Below are positions 25,198 through 33,245 of a stretch of 64,000 nucleotides of DNA, in pieces. Each line of letters starts with the position of its first letter. Position 1 is the stretch's first letter. A program made the translations under genes and the position numbers. Below the pieces are notes generated by a model. It saw nothing but the letters and a program-made list of their open reading frames with translations, searched no databases and was not told the origin of the DNA. Source of the stretch: CAYWRZ01 sp964460845 (GTDB taxonomy: Bacteria; Bacteroidota; Bacteroidia; Flavobacteriales_D; UBA2798); the NCBI GenBank assembly GCA_964460845.1, contig CAYWRZ010000004.1, forward strand, positions 1 to 64,000. Reading direction: 5' to 3'.

Positions 25198-25923
25198 ATG
25201 AAGATTCGCTCTATTGTGGTTGATGACGAGTACTATTGCCGGAACAACCTGAAGATGATTATCGACGATTTTTGCCCCGATGTCGAAGTGGTGGGTATGG
25301 CTGATTCGGCCGAATCGGCCCGTGTACTGATTAGGCAATATCAGCCTGATTTGGTTTTTCTGGACATCAAAATGCCCCGTGAAGACGGATTCTCTCTGCT
25401 TGATTCTATTCCCCAGCGCGATTTTTCGGTAGTATTTACCACCGCGCACAGCGAATATGCGCTTAAAGCGTTTAAAGCCGACGCGGTCGATTACATCGAA
25501 AAGCCGATCAATATCGACGATCTCCGCAATGCCATTAAAAAGGTAACCAAGTTTTACCAGCCGACCGAAAAACCCCTTCCGGCGACCAAAGAAAACGATC
25601 GCATTTCGCTGACCACGCGCGACGGTTTTCTGATGGTGAAAAACGAAGAGATCATTCACCTCGAAGCCAGCGATAATTACACCATGATTTACATGACCGA
25701 TAACCGCAAGTTCCTCAGTTGTAAAAACATAAAGGTGTATGAAGAGTCGCTCAACAAATCCTCTTTTTTCCGGATTCACAAGTCGCATATCGTAAATATT
25801 GTAAATCACCTCAAAGGATTTACCCGCACTGAAGGAAATATTGCTATTTTGAGTAACGGAAAGCAGGTGCCTGTGGCCCGGAGAAAGCTGACCGAATTTT
25901 TACAACGCATTAATACCATTTGA
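25198..25923 (+). CDS. LytTR-family response regulator (second copy, kinase partner)
   Basis: The 241-residue protein has a receiver domain (VVDDEYY, phospho-Asp in VFLDIKMPRED, TTAHSEYAL, IEKPINIDDL) and a LytTR domain (GFLMVKNEEIIHLEASDNY, FFRIHKSHIVNI, VPVARRKL). The ATG at 25198 follows an in-frame GTG by two codons. Its TGA stop overlaps the ATG of the propeller kinase by 1 nt (TGATG), so the two are translationally coupled and form a regulator-sensor pair. It is a close paralogue of the regulator at 24313. Confidence 0.93.
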   Translation: MKIRSIVVDDEYYCRNNLKMIIDDFCPDVEVVGMADSAESARVLIRQYQPDLVFLDIKMPREDGFSLLDSIPQRDFSVVFTTAHSEYALKAFKADAVDYIEKPINIDDLRNAIKKVTKFYQPTEKPLPATKENDRISLTTRDGFLMVKNEEIIHLEASDNYTMIYMTDNRKFLSCKNIKVYEESLNKSSFFRIHKSHIVNIVNHLKGFTRTEGNIAILSNGKQVPVARRKLTEFLQRINTI

Positions 25924-28900
25924 TGAACCTGATGTTACGCGTAAATAAAAGCCTGATTCTTTCAGGCTTTTTTTTCATACAGTCTTTTCTGCTGCAAGCT
26001 CAGCAATATACGTTCATCAATTATTCGACCGAGCAGGGATTGGCACAATCGCAGGTTTCGGCCATGTGTCAGGATAAAAAAGGCTACCTCTGGTTTGCTA
26101 CTTTCGGCGGAGTAAGCCGTTTCGACGGAATCAGCTTTACCAGCTACAGCAAAAGCGACGGACTGGTCGAGAATCAGGTCTATACCATCTTTGAAGATTC
26201 ACAGCACCGGCTTTGGTTTGGCGCCATTGGCGGATATAGCCGTTTTGACGGGGAAACCTTCTATTCCGAAAAATTTCCAGCGCCCTACCTCAACCTGAAT
26301 ATTACCTCCATTTGTGAAGATCGCGCCGGAAGAATATGGCTGGCTTTCGATGGAGCCGGACTGATTTGCCTTTTGCCCGACGGAACCCAACTTTTTTACG
26401 GGCTTGCGCAGGGACTCGACCCTTACGTACGCAGCGTATTCAGCGATTCGAAAGGCAGGCTTTGGGCCGGCACACGCGGTGGACTTTTTCTCTTCGACAA
26501 CGGCAGGTTTGCGCTTTTCCCCTTGAACGGCGACCCCGATCGCAACGTGAGCTTCATCACCGAAGATCAACGGCAACGTTTGTGGATAGCGACCTACGAC
26601 GAAGGGGTTTTTATGGAGCTCGAAAAAGAAGGATTCCGGAATTATTATTCCGATCATGGCCTTATCAGCGATTGGGTTCGCACCATTTTTGTAGATGCCG
26701 ATAACGCGATTTGGTTTGGCACCAAAACGGGAGTGAGTAAGCTCGATCACGGAGAGTTTCAGAATTTCGGTTATGCGCAGGGTCTTATCAATACCAATAT
26801 TAAAGTAATCGGGCAGGACTCTGAAGGAAATATGTGGCTGGGTACCGATGGAAAAGGAGTGCTCAAATTTGCCGGAGAGGCATTTACCACTTATACTTCG
26901 GTCGATGGTTTAAGCAGCGATTTTGTGATGTCGGTTGCCGAAGACCTGTACGGAAATCTTTGGTTTGCAACCTATGGCGAGGGAATTTGCCGTTTTGACG
27001 GCAAACGCTTTACCGTGTTCAAAGACGATGCCGGATTGGCCAATAATACGGCCTGGACTTGTATAGCCGATAAGCAGAACCGTATATGGGTAGGTACTTC
27101 CAACGGCTTGTCGATGTACGACGGCCGGCAGTTTTTTTCCTATTTCGAAGAAGACGGATTGCTGTCCAATAAAATTACTTCCCTTTTTTCCGATACCGAT
27201 GGATCGTTGTGGATTGGGAATAAAGACGGACTATCGCACCTGAAAAACAACAAGTTTATCAATTATACCGCTACCGACGGACTCACCGGTGGCAATGTGC
27301 GAAGCATTCATAAAGATCGGAAGGGCGTGCTTTGGCTCGGCACCTCCGACGGATTATACAGCTTCGACGGCAGCCGTTTTGTCAACTACAAGCACGAGTC
27401 GCATGCCAACGATAATACGGTGTATTCTATCGCCGAAGACCGTTACGGCAATCTTTGGATAGGTTCCAAAAGCGGACTTTTTTGTTTTCGTAACCAGCTT
27501 TTTTATAAGCTTTCTTTAGGACAGGGCATCACGGCCAACACAGTGAATTTTCTCATTTTTGAAAACGATCGCTTGTGGGTAGGCACCAACAACAGTCTTT
27601 ATGAGGTAAATGTGATGCACTACCTCGAAAAAGGGGAGGTCGAATACCGTAACTATTCCAAGCTCGAAGGGGTACCCGGACTGGAGAGCAACATGAACGC
27701 GGCCTTTCGGGATACAAAGGGCAACTTGTGGTTTGGTACCGACGGCGGACTTGTACGTTTTAATCCGCAGAAGCGCCGCCATGCTTTTAATCCCGTAGAG
27801 CCTTACGTACACATTACCGATATACGCCTGTTTTTTGAACCGGTGAAATGGGATCAGTACGCCAAAGAGAAGGATCCTGCCACAGGTCTTGCGCGCGATT
27901 TGGTGGTGCCGTATAAAAAAAATCACTTCACTTTTTATTATACCGGCATCTGTCATACCAATCCCAACAAAGTAAAATACCGTTTCAAGCTCGAAGGCTT
28001 TGACCAGGACTGGTCGCCCGAAACCGATGCACGTTTTGCCACCTATTCCAACCTGCCCAGCGGTCATTATACCTTTAAAGTGATGGCCTGTAACAACTCC
28101 GGAATATGGACTTCCGTACCGGCCGAATTCAGCTTTTCCATTACGCCGCCTTTTTGGTTTACCTGGTGGTTTTACATCTTGTGCGCCGCCTTTGCATTTA
28201 CCCTCGGCTACCTGATCTCGCGTTGGAGAATGGCGGTTATCAGGCGTAAAAACGAGCGTACGCAGCTTATTTATCAGTCTAAACTACTCAGCCTGGAGCA
28301 GCAAACGCTGAACGCGAGCATGAACCGGCATTTTATTTTTAATGCGCTCAATTCTATTCAATACTATATCAACAAGCAGGATAAGCTGGAGGCCAACCGC
28401 TACCTGACCAGTTTTGCGAAGCTGATCCGTAAAAACCTCGACAGTTCGGTGTCGGGTAATTTGGTGAATCTTTCGGAAGAAATGGAAAGGCTGGAACTCT
28501 ATCTCTCGCTCGAAAATATGCGGTTTAAGAGCAAATTTTCTTATGCCATAGAGGTGGACGAGGAAATTGATACCGAATCGGTGAAGATTCCTCCTATGCT
28601 TTTGCAGCCCTATGTCGAAAACAGTATTTGGCATGGAATATTACCCATGGAACGTCCGGGGCATATCCGGATAAAGGTCGAGCCTTTTGAGCAGGATGCA
28701 GTTAGGATTACCATTACCGACGACGGTATAGGAATAGATACGAGCCTGAAAAACAAGTCAAAAAATGGGGTTCAGCACGTTTCAAGGGGTATTGAGATTA
28801 CAAGTGGAAGACTGGCGATTCTCAAAAAAATGACCAATGAAAACCTCATTATCACAGGGCCTTACGAGATGCGCAGCGAAAACGGCGAAGTGAAAGGCAC

Positions 28901-28973
28901 CGAAGTAGTGCTGGTGATTCCGCAGACCGAGTTTTTCAGAAAGGCAAATTTTTCCGAAAAAAACTATGAATAA
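25923..28973 (+). CDS. Two-component propeller sensor kinase, LytS-type
   Basis: This 1016-residue membrane sensor has a signal peptide (ending LQAQQ) and about 14 Reg_prop blades with the pattern G-lW-GT--GlsrfdG (two seven-bladed propellers). A Y_Y_Y domain follows (near FYYTGICHTNP to FSFSITPPFW), then one membrane helix (FTWWFYILCAAFAFTLGYLI) and a His_kinase/HATPase module. The phosphoacceptor His is in NRHFIFNALNSIQYY and the ATP-binding motifs are PPMLLQPYVENSIWHG and DDGIGID. The periplasmic propellers probably bind a glycan or other polymer, as in hybrid systems of this phylum, but here the output is the separate LytTR regulator to which it is translationally coupled. Confidence 0.93.
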   Translation: MNLMLRVNKSLILSGFFFIQSFLLQAQQYTFINYSTEQGLAQSQVSAMCQDKKGYLWFATFGGVSRFDGISFTSYSKSDGLVENQVYTIFEDSQHRLWFGAIGGYSRFDGETFYSEKFPAPYLNLNITSICEDRAGRIWLAFDGAGLICLLPDGTQLFYGLAQGLDPYVRSVFSDSKGRLWAGTRGGLFLFDNGRFALFPLNGDPDRNVSFITEDQRQRLWIATYDEGVFMELEKEGFRNYYSDHGLISDWVRTIFVDADNAIWFGTKTGVSKLDHGEFQNFGYAQGLINTNIKVIGQDSEGNMWLGTDGKGVLKFAGEAFTTYTSVDGLSSDFVMSVAEDLYGNLWFATYGEGICRFDGKRFTVFKDDAGLANNTAWTCIADKQNRIWVGTSNGLSMYDGRQFFSYFEEDGLLSNKITSLFSDTDGSLWIGNKDGLSHLKNNKFINYTATDGLTGGNVRSIHKDRKGVLWLGTSDGLYSFDGSRFVNYKHESHANDNTVYSIAEDRYGNLWIGSKSGLFCFRNQLFYKLSLGQGITANTVNFLIFENDRLWVGTNNSLYEVNVMHYLEKGEVEYRNYSKLEGVPGLESNMNAAFRDTKGNLWFGTDGGLVRFNPQKRRHAFNPVEPYVHITDIRLFFEPVKWDQYAKEKDPATGLARDLVVPYKKNHFTFYYTGICHTNPNKVKYRFKLEGFDQDWSPETDARFATYSNLPSGHYTFKVMACNNSGIWTSVPAEFSFSITPPFWFTWWFYILCAAFAFTLGYLISRWRMAVIRRKNERTQLIYQSKLLSLEQQTLNASMNRHFIFNALNSIQYYINKQDKLEANRYLTSFAKLIRKNLDSSVSGNLVNLSEEMERLELYLSLENMRFKSKFSYAIEVDEEIDTESVKIPPMLLQPYVENSIWHGILPMERPGHIRIKVEPFEQDAVRITITDDGIGIDTSLKNKSKNGVQHVSRGIEITSGRLAILKKMTNENLIITGPYEMRSENGEVKGTEVVLVIPQTEFFRKANFSEKNYE

Positions 28974-28986
28974 AGAAACTTTTTCC

Positions 28987-28994
28987 TAAATTTG
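28987..28994 (+). promoter_or_regulatory. TAnnTTTG -7 box before the small lipoprotein gene
   Basis: TAAATTTG lies 57 nt before the ATG at 29052 and excludes a TTG start at 28992, which would fall inside the box. Confidence 0.6.
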
Positions 28995-29051
28995 AAGTAC
29001 TATTGGGTGTGGAATGGCGTTTTGAAAGCTGAACCAAGAGAGGAAGAAGTT

Positions 29052-29306
29052 ATGAAAAAGAGTTTGTATAGTCTTGTGCTTGTTTCGTCGCTCGTTTTTT
29101 TGGGTGCGTGCAGTAAAGAATATATGGGTCCTTTGGATGAGACAGGGTCGCCTGTTCACACCAAAGCTGCATCTACAGACGGTCCTACTATAACGACCGG
29201 TGGTGACAGTGGTGGCATCACAGACGGCGGTCACGACTCCGATTACGATACTACCAATAAGAATAAGAGAAAGCAACAGTCTCCCGGAACCCCTCCTGGA
29301 AACTGA
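29052..29306 (+). CDS. Small lipoprotein
   Basis: The 84-residue product has a lipoprotein signal peptide ending in the lipobox LGAC (Cys20). The mature part is low-complexity: Thr-, Gly- and Asp-rich (TITTGGDSGG, TDGGHDSDYDTT), then a basic patch KNKRKQQ. I do not recognise a family. It lies directly after the propeller kinase but has its own -7 box and terminator. It could be a surface-exposed partner or target of the system; this is inference. Confidence 0.75.
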   Translation: MKKSLYSLVLVSSLVFLGACSKEYMGPLDETGSPVHTKAASTDGPTITTGGDSGGITDGGHDSDYDTTNKNKRKQQSPGTPPGN

Positions 29307-29313
29307 ACAATAA

Positions 29314-29362
29314 CCCCGCTTTACGGGGATAGGTCCCTCCGGTAAACCCGGAGGGATTTTTA
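29314..29362 (+). terminator. Tandem hairpins and rho-independent terminator
   Basis: A small hairpin CCCCG/CGGGG (29314-29328) is followed by a strong 9-bp stem TCCCTCCGG/CCGGAGGGA (29334-29356) and then TTTTTATTTT. It ends the small lipoprotein transcript. Confidence 0.9.
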
Positions 29363-29414
29363 TTTTATACCAGTCTAAGCCCGCTTTTTACTTCCTCCCA
29401 AACCGGCGTTGCAC

Positions 29415-29445
29415 TTGATCCTTATCGCCCCGTTTTGTAAATTTA
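29415..29445 (+). promoter_or_regulatory. Candidate promoter for paralogue B
   Basis: TTG at 29415-29417 and TAAATTTA at 29438-29445 are 20 nt apart, matching the phylum's layout except for the last base. The leader to the ATG at 29573 would be about 120 nt. Confidence 0.4.
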
Positions 29446-29572
29446 AAAGAGAAGGAAAAGCCTTTTTTTCGCCCGTATTCGCGCTTCGTCCCCTTATGTG
29501 CACGCTGCGAGATATAGGAATCGGTCGCGGAAAAACGATTTTTTAACCGGTCAAAAAATTAAATAATTATAC

Positions 29573-31135
29573 ATGTCTAACGTGGCTTCCGATCAGTTGT
29601 TCCGTTTAATTCGATCGCTTAGCAAGCCTGAAAAACGCTATTTCAAGCTGTACAGCTCCAGGCATATTCTCGGAGAAGTCAATAACTACCAGTTGCTTTT
29701 CGATGCCATCGATAAGATGAAAGAATATGACGAGTCTCGCCTGCATAAGAAGTTTGCCGGACAGGCTTTTCTCCGTCAGCTTTCTATCGCCAAACGCCGG
29801 CTTTATGATCATATTCTGTATAGCCTCGATGCGTACCATGCGCACGGCTCGATCGATTCGGAGCTGCGAAGACTGGTAAATTGTGCCCTTATTCTGTACA
29901 AAAGATCCTTGTACAGCCAGGCCGCCAAGCTGCTCAAAAGTGCGCGTAAGCTGGCCGAACGCTACGACAAGCATACCATTTTGCTCGACATTTCACTGCT
30001 CGAAAAAAAGCTGATCGAAACCGGCAATTATACCCGTATCGACGAAGAAGATTTGCTCCAAATTCAGGAACGCGATCGGCTTACGCTCGAAAAAATTTCT
30101 AACCTCAACGAGTTTTGGCACATCAAAAGCCGCATGTTTTATATCCTCAATCGCCGTGGAAAAGCGCGTAATCAGGAAGAGCTCAGCAATTTCAAAGCGA
30201 TTATCGACAATGTGCTGCTGCGCAGCGAAGACAAAGCGCTTTATCCCAAAACTAAATACCTCTACCATCACATTTACAGCGCGTATTATTTTGGTACCGG
30301 CGATTACAGCGCCAGCTTTCAGCACCTCAAAAAAAACGTAGCGCTGGTCGAAAGTGAAGTGGCGGCTTTTAAGGAAGAACCCAACGTATATTTTTCGTTG
30401 CTGACCAACATTATCTACATCGCCAGCCGCTTACGCCGTTATCCGGAAGTGTTTTTTTACCTTGAGAAATTACGTGCCCTGCCCGAAAAGCTGAGCCTGC
30501 AACGCAATGAAGATCTCGATATCAAACTTTTCTCCAGCACTTATAGTCTCGAACTTACCCTTTACGCGTTTACCGGCGATTTTGAAAAAGGCATTGCACT
30601 GGTGCCTTTTATCCGCGAAGGACTTGCGCTTTACGGCGAAAAAATAAATACCCTGCGCCGGGCGTATCTTTATTTTAGCATAGCAATTCTCTACCTCGGC
30701 GAAAAACACTATTCGGAAGCCCTGAATTGGATCAACCTGCTGCTTGCTACGCAAGGACTCGATAAAACGGAAGATATCTATTGTTTTGCCCAGCTCGTAA
30801 ACCTGATTATTCACCTCGAATTGGGCAGCCAGCGCCTTTTGCCTTACACGCTCAAATCTACACAGCGTTATCTTTCTTCCCGCAATCGTGTATATAAGTT
30901 CGAGTCGGCGATGCTCAACTTTGTCAATAAAATTATCCGCACCCGCGACCGCCGCGAAGAGCAGAAAGTATATGCGCTGTTGTTGGAAGAGTTACGTCCG
31001 CTCGAACAAGAAACGTTCGAGAAATCAGCGTTCGAGCATTTCGATTTTGTGGCCTGGGCCGAGAGTAAAGTTACCGGAAAGCCGTTTCGCGACATTATCC
31101 GTGAGCGGGCTTCGGCAGCAGAAGGCCGAGCTTAA
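29573..31135 (+). CDS. Large helical-repeat protein, paralogue B
   Basis: The 520-residue, helical, soluble protein is homologous over its whole length to the one at 22523-24070. Matching segments include LFRLIRSLSKPEKRYFKLY at the N-terminus, NNYQLLFDAI, the mid-protein TPR-like region and the tail FDFVAWAESKVTGKPFRDII. No enzyme motif is visible. Shared length and end-to-end similarity suggest an old duplication with the LytTR/propeller genes between the copies. The function is not recognised. Its stop shares TTAA with the convergent thiL. Confidence 0.75.
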   Translation: MSNVASDQLFRLIRSLSKPEKRYFKLYSSRHILGEVNNYQLLFDAIDKMKEYDESRLHKKFAGQAFLRQLSIAKRRLYDHILYSLDAYHAHGSIDSELRRLVNCALILYKRSLYSQAAKLLKSARKLAERYDKHTILLDISLLEKKLIETGNYTRIDEEDLLQIQERDRLTLEKISNLNEFWHIKSRMFYILNRRGKARNQEELSNFKAIIDNVLLRSEDKALYPKTKYLYHHIYSAYYFGTGDYSASFQHLKKNVALVESEVAAFKEEPNVYFSLLTNIIYIASRLRRYPEVFFYLEKLRALPEKLSLQRNEDLDIKLFSSTYSLELTLYAFTGDFEKGIALVPFIREGLALYGEKINTLRRAYLYFSIAILYLGEKHYSEALNWINLLLATQGLDKTEDIYCFAQLVNLIIHLELGSQRLLPYTLKSTQRYLSSRNRVYKFESAMLNFVNKIIRTRDRREEQKVYALLLEELRPLEQETFEKSAFEHFDFVAWAESKVTGKPFRDIIRERASAAEGRA

Positions 31136-32172
31136 AAATGCTTCCAGCCTTGTGCAGTCAGTGCGATAGATTGCCCCGTAGGAGTAACTAATTGTGGGCT
31201 GGCCCCTGCTTCGGTAATATGGCCGATTACCGTAAAATGCGGGTTATTTCGGATTTTTTCATAATCCTGCGCCTTTATAGTAAACAGCAGCTCGTAATCT
31301 TCGCCTCCGTTAAGCGCGCAGGTAACCGGTTCGAGGTTAAATTCTTCGGCCGTTGAAATTACAGAAGGGTCTATCGGAATTTTTTCGATGTACAGGTTAC
31401 AGCCCCGTCCCGACGCTTTGCAAAGATGAAGCACTTCGCTGGCCAGCCCGTCAGAAATATCGATCAGGGAAGTAGGTCGTACATCGAGACTTTCTAGTAG
31501 TTCGAGCACGTCTTTCCGGGCTTCGGGTTTAAGCTGCCGCTCCAGGATGTAATCGTGTCCGCCCAGGTCGGGTTGAATGGCGGGATTGGTTTTAAATACT
31601 TCTTTTTCCCGTTCCAACACCTGTAGTCCGAGGTAGGCACCGCCCAAATCGCCCGATACCACCAGCAGATCTTTTTCGCCCGCGCCGCTGCGATAGACCA
31701 CCTTGTCTTTATCGGCATGACCGATGGCGGTGATGGAGAGGATGAGTCCGCCCGCAGAGCTGCTCGTGTCTCCGCCCACCAAATCCACCCCGTATTTGGA
31801 GCAGGCCAGCAGCATACCGGCATAAAGCTCCTCTACGGCTTCGAGCGAAAAACGGTTCGACAATCCCAGCGCTACGGTAACTTGCGAAGCGATACCGTTC
31901 ATGGCATAAATATCAGACAGGTTCACCACAATAGCTTTATAGCCGAGGTGGCGAAGCGGACAATACGATAAATCGAAATGAATACCTTCGATGAGCATAT
32001 CGGTGCTCACCAGTGTTACTTTTCCATTGCCGTTGTCGATTACGGCGGCATCATCTCCTATTCCCTTTAGGGTCGAAGGTTGCGAAGGAGTGATAGAAGC
32101 GGATAAATGCCCGATCAGCCCGAATTCACCGAGCTGATCGAGTTCCGTGCGGTGTTGCTTGTTTTCAAACAT
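31132..32172 (-). CDS. thiL: Thiamine-monophosphate kinase
   Basis: ThiL phosphorylates thiamine monophosphate to the active cofactor thiamine diphosphate. The 346-residue protein has the PurM/AIR-synthase-like fold with LGEFGLIGHL at the start, GIGDDAAVI (metal and ATP binding), STDMLIEGIHFD, DLVGGDTSSS, VSGDLGGAYLG, LIDISDGLASE and GGEDYELLF. The ATG at 32172 is the only sensible start. It lies 4 nt after a perfect TACTTTTG box, which suggests a leaderless message. Confidence 0.94.
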   Translation of the reverse strand: MFENKQHRTELDQLGEFGLIGHLSASITPSQPSTLKGIGDDAAVIDNGNGKVTLVSTDMLIEGIHFDLSYCPLRHLGYKAIVVNLSDIYAMNGIASQVTVALGLSNRFSLEAVEELYAGMLLACSKYGVDLVGGDTSSSAGGLILSITAIGHADKDKVVYRSGAGEKDLLVVSGDLGGAYLGLQVLEREKEVFKTNPAIQPDLGGHDYILERQLKPEARKDVLELLESLDVRPTSLIDISDGLASEVLHLCKASGRGCNLYIEKIPIDPSVISTAEEFNLEPVTCALNGGEDYELLFTIKAQDYEKIRNNPHFTVIGHITEAGASPQLVTPTGQSIALTAQGWKHF

Positions 32173-32176
32173 ACCG

Positions 32177-32184
32177 CAAAAGTA
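32177..32184 (-). promoter_or_regulatory. TAnnTTTG -7 box immediately before thiL
   Basis: TACTTTTG on the minus strand ends 4 nt before the thiL ATG, so the leader would be absent or a few nucleotides long. Confidence 0.6.
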
Positions 32185-32207
32185 CCGATAAAAGCGCTTG
32201 CTCTACC

Positions 32208-32621
32208 TTACTTGCTCAGGTTATCGAATACACCTGTGGCATAAGGTGCTTCGCAGGCCAGGTAAATACCGTATCCTTTGCTCGAATAAATGGCCACATA
32301 CTGATCATTGATGCTGAAACGGAAAGAATAGACATTACCGGCTTCGCTGATCACTTCGTAATCTACATATTCTTCCTGCTCCTCGCGCTTCAGAATTTTG
32401 TAAAGGCTGGTGATGGTAGCAGTACAGTGGATAAATTCATTGTTATTGATAAACAGGTAGTACGAGTTGTAATTTTGTACCTCATATTCCTGTGAAATAT
32501 TGCCTTCGGCATCGAATTCGAATTCCTGACGGGTGCTGGTAGGCCAAATCTGACCTTTTTGCGCAGAAGAAACGACCCAGGTGAGGGCAAAGATGAGGCT
32601 TAGAAATAGGTTCCTTTTCAT
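32208..32621 (-). CDS. Hypothetical secreted protein, 137 residues
   Basis: The product has a signal peptide (MKRNLFLSLIFALTWVVSSAQ) followed by about 115 beta-rich residues (TRQEFEFDAEG, YNSYYLFINNNEFIHCT, YSFRFSINDQYVAIY) with two cysteines. I do not recognise the family. The ATG at 32621 gives a clean signal peptide; a reading 27 codons longer does not. It lies 35 nt upstream of thiL in the same direction but thiL has its own promoter box. Confidence 0.7.
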   Translation of the reverse strand: MKRNLFLSLIFALTWVVSSAQKGQIWPTSTRQEFEFDAEGNISQEYEVQNYNSYYLFINNNEFIHCTATITSLYKILKREEQEEYVDYEVISEAGNVYSFRFSINDQYVAIYSSKGYGIYLACEAPYATGVFDNLSK

Positions 32622-32729
32622 GGTTTTAGGGTTTTGAATTTTCTGCAAGTACATCAATAAATAGGCCGAACCCAATACGGTGATTACCTTATTTTTGAAC
32701 AATCTTCAGCCACTTAGTAATCCACCGAC

Positions 32730-32760
32730 TTGTAACAATACCGGATTTTAGGTATTTTTG
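32730..32760 (+). promoter_or_regulatory. Promoter of the SUF operon
   Basis: TTG (32730-32732) and TATTTTTG (32753-32760) are 20 nt apart, an excellent fit to the Bacteroidota -33/-7 consensus. The start of transcription would fall at about 32765-32768, inside or at the edge of the palindrome that follows. Confidence 0.75.
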
Positions 32761-32765
32761 CATTA

Positions 32766-32784
32766 ATTTAGATTAAATCTAAAT
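32766..32784. promoter_or_regulatory. 19-bp palindromic operator at the SUF promoter
   Basis: ATTTAGATTAAATCTAAAT is a perfect palindrome with 9-nt arms around a central A, starting 5 nt after the -7 box. A bound repressor would block initiation. Its arms resemble metal-dependent DtxR/MntR-type boxes (TTAG-TT...AA-CTAA), and SUF genes are classically iron-regulated, so an iron-responsive regulator is the likely ligand. The protein itself is not encoded in this window; the assignment is inference. Confidence 0.7.
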
Positions 32785-32844
32785 AAGAAGACAGGTCAAA
32801 ATATTTTACATAGCGTTGTAAAACAACAAGATAAAGAAACGAGA

Positions 32845-32850
32845 AAGGAG
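32845..32850 (+). promoter_or_regulatory. Shine-Dalgarno sequence before sufA-like gene
   Basis: AAGGAG lies 8 nt before the ATG at 32859. Clear Shine-Dalgarno sites are rare elsewhere in this window, so it stands out and selects the ATG over the in-frame GTG codons at 32850 and 32856. Confidence 0.6.
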
Positions 32851-32858
32851 TGAATGTG

Positions 32859-33182
32859 ATGATTAAAGTGACAGAATCGGCCAAAGCACAGGCATATCAC
32901 CTGATGGAAGAGCAAAAACTTGAAAATGCCTTTGTCAGGGTAGGGGTCAGGGGTGGAGGATGCTCCGGACTGATGTACGATCTCAAGTTTGATACCGAGC
33001 TCTCTCCCGATGACAAAGTGTTTGAAGACAATGGTGTGCGTATAGTGGTGGACAAAAAAAGTTTTCTCTACCTGGTAGGCACCGAGCTTGATTTTTCGGG
33101 CGGACTCAACGGAAAAGGGTTTGTATTTAACAATCCCAACGCCGGTCGCACCTGTGGCTGCGGCGAGTCGTTCTCAGTCTGA
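32859..33182 (+). CDS. sufA: A-type iron-sulfur carrier (SufA/IscA/ErpA family)
   Basis: This 107-residue A-type carrier takes up and delivers Fe-S clusters. It has the three conserved cysteines: one in RGGGCSGLMYDL and two in the C-terminal CGCGESF. The start is the ATG preceded by AAGGAG. It is the first gene of a nine-gene SUF operon and follows the palindromic operator. Distinguishing SufA from ErpA or IscA by sequence alone is uncertain; the name follows the operon context. Confidence 0.9.
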   Translation: MIKVTESAKAQAYHLMEEQKLENAFVRVGVRGGGCSGLMYDLKFDTELSPDDKVFEDNGVRIVVDKKSFLYLVGTELDFSGGLNGKGFVFNNPNAGRTCGCGESFSV

Positions 33183-33245
33183 TAGAATTGCGGAGCCTTT
33201 GGCCTGTAATGTTTTTTGTGAACAGTCAACAATGTAATAGAAGAA

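Noticed and set aside
31132..32184. TPP riboswitch before thiL
   Set aside because: The -7 box is 4 nt from the ATG, leaving no leader that could hold a riboswitch.
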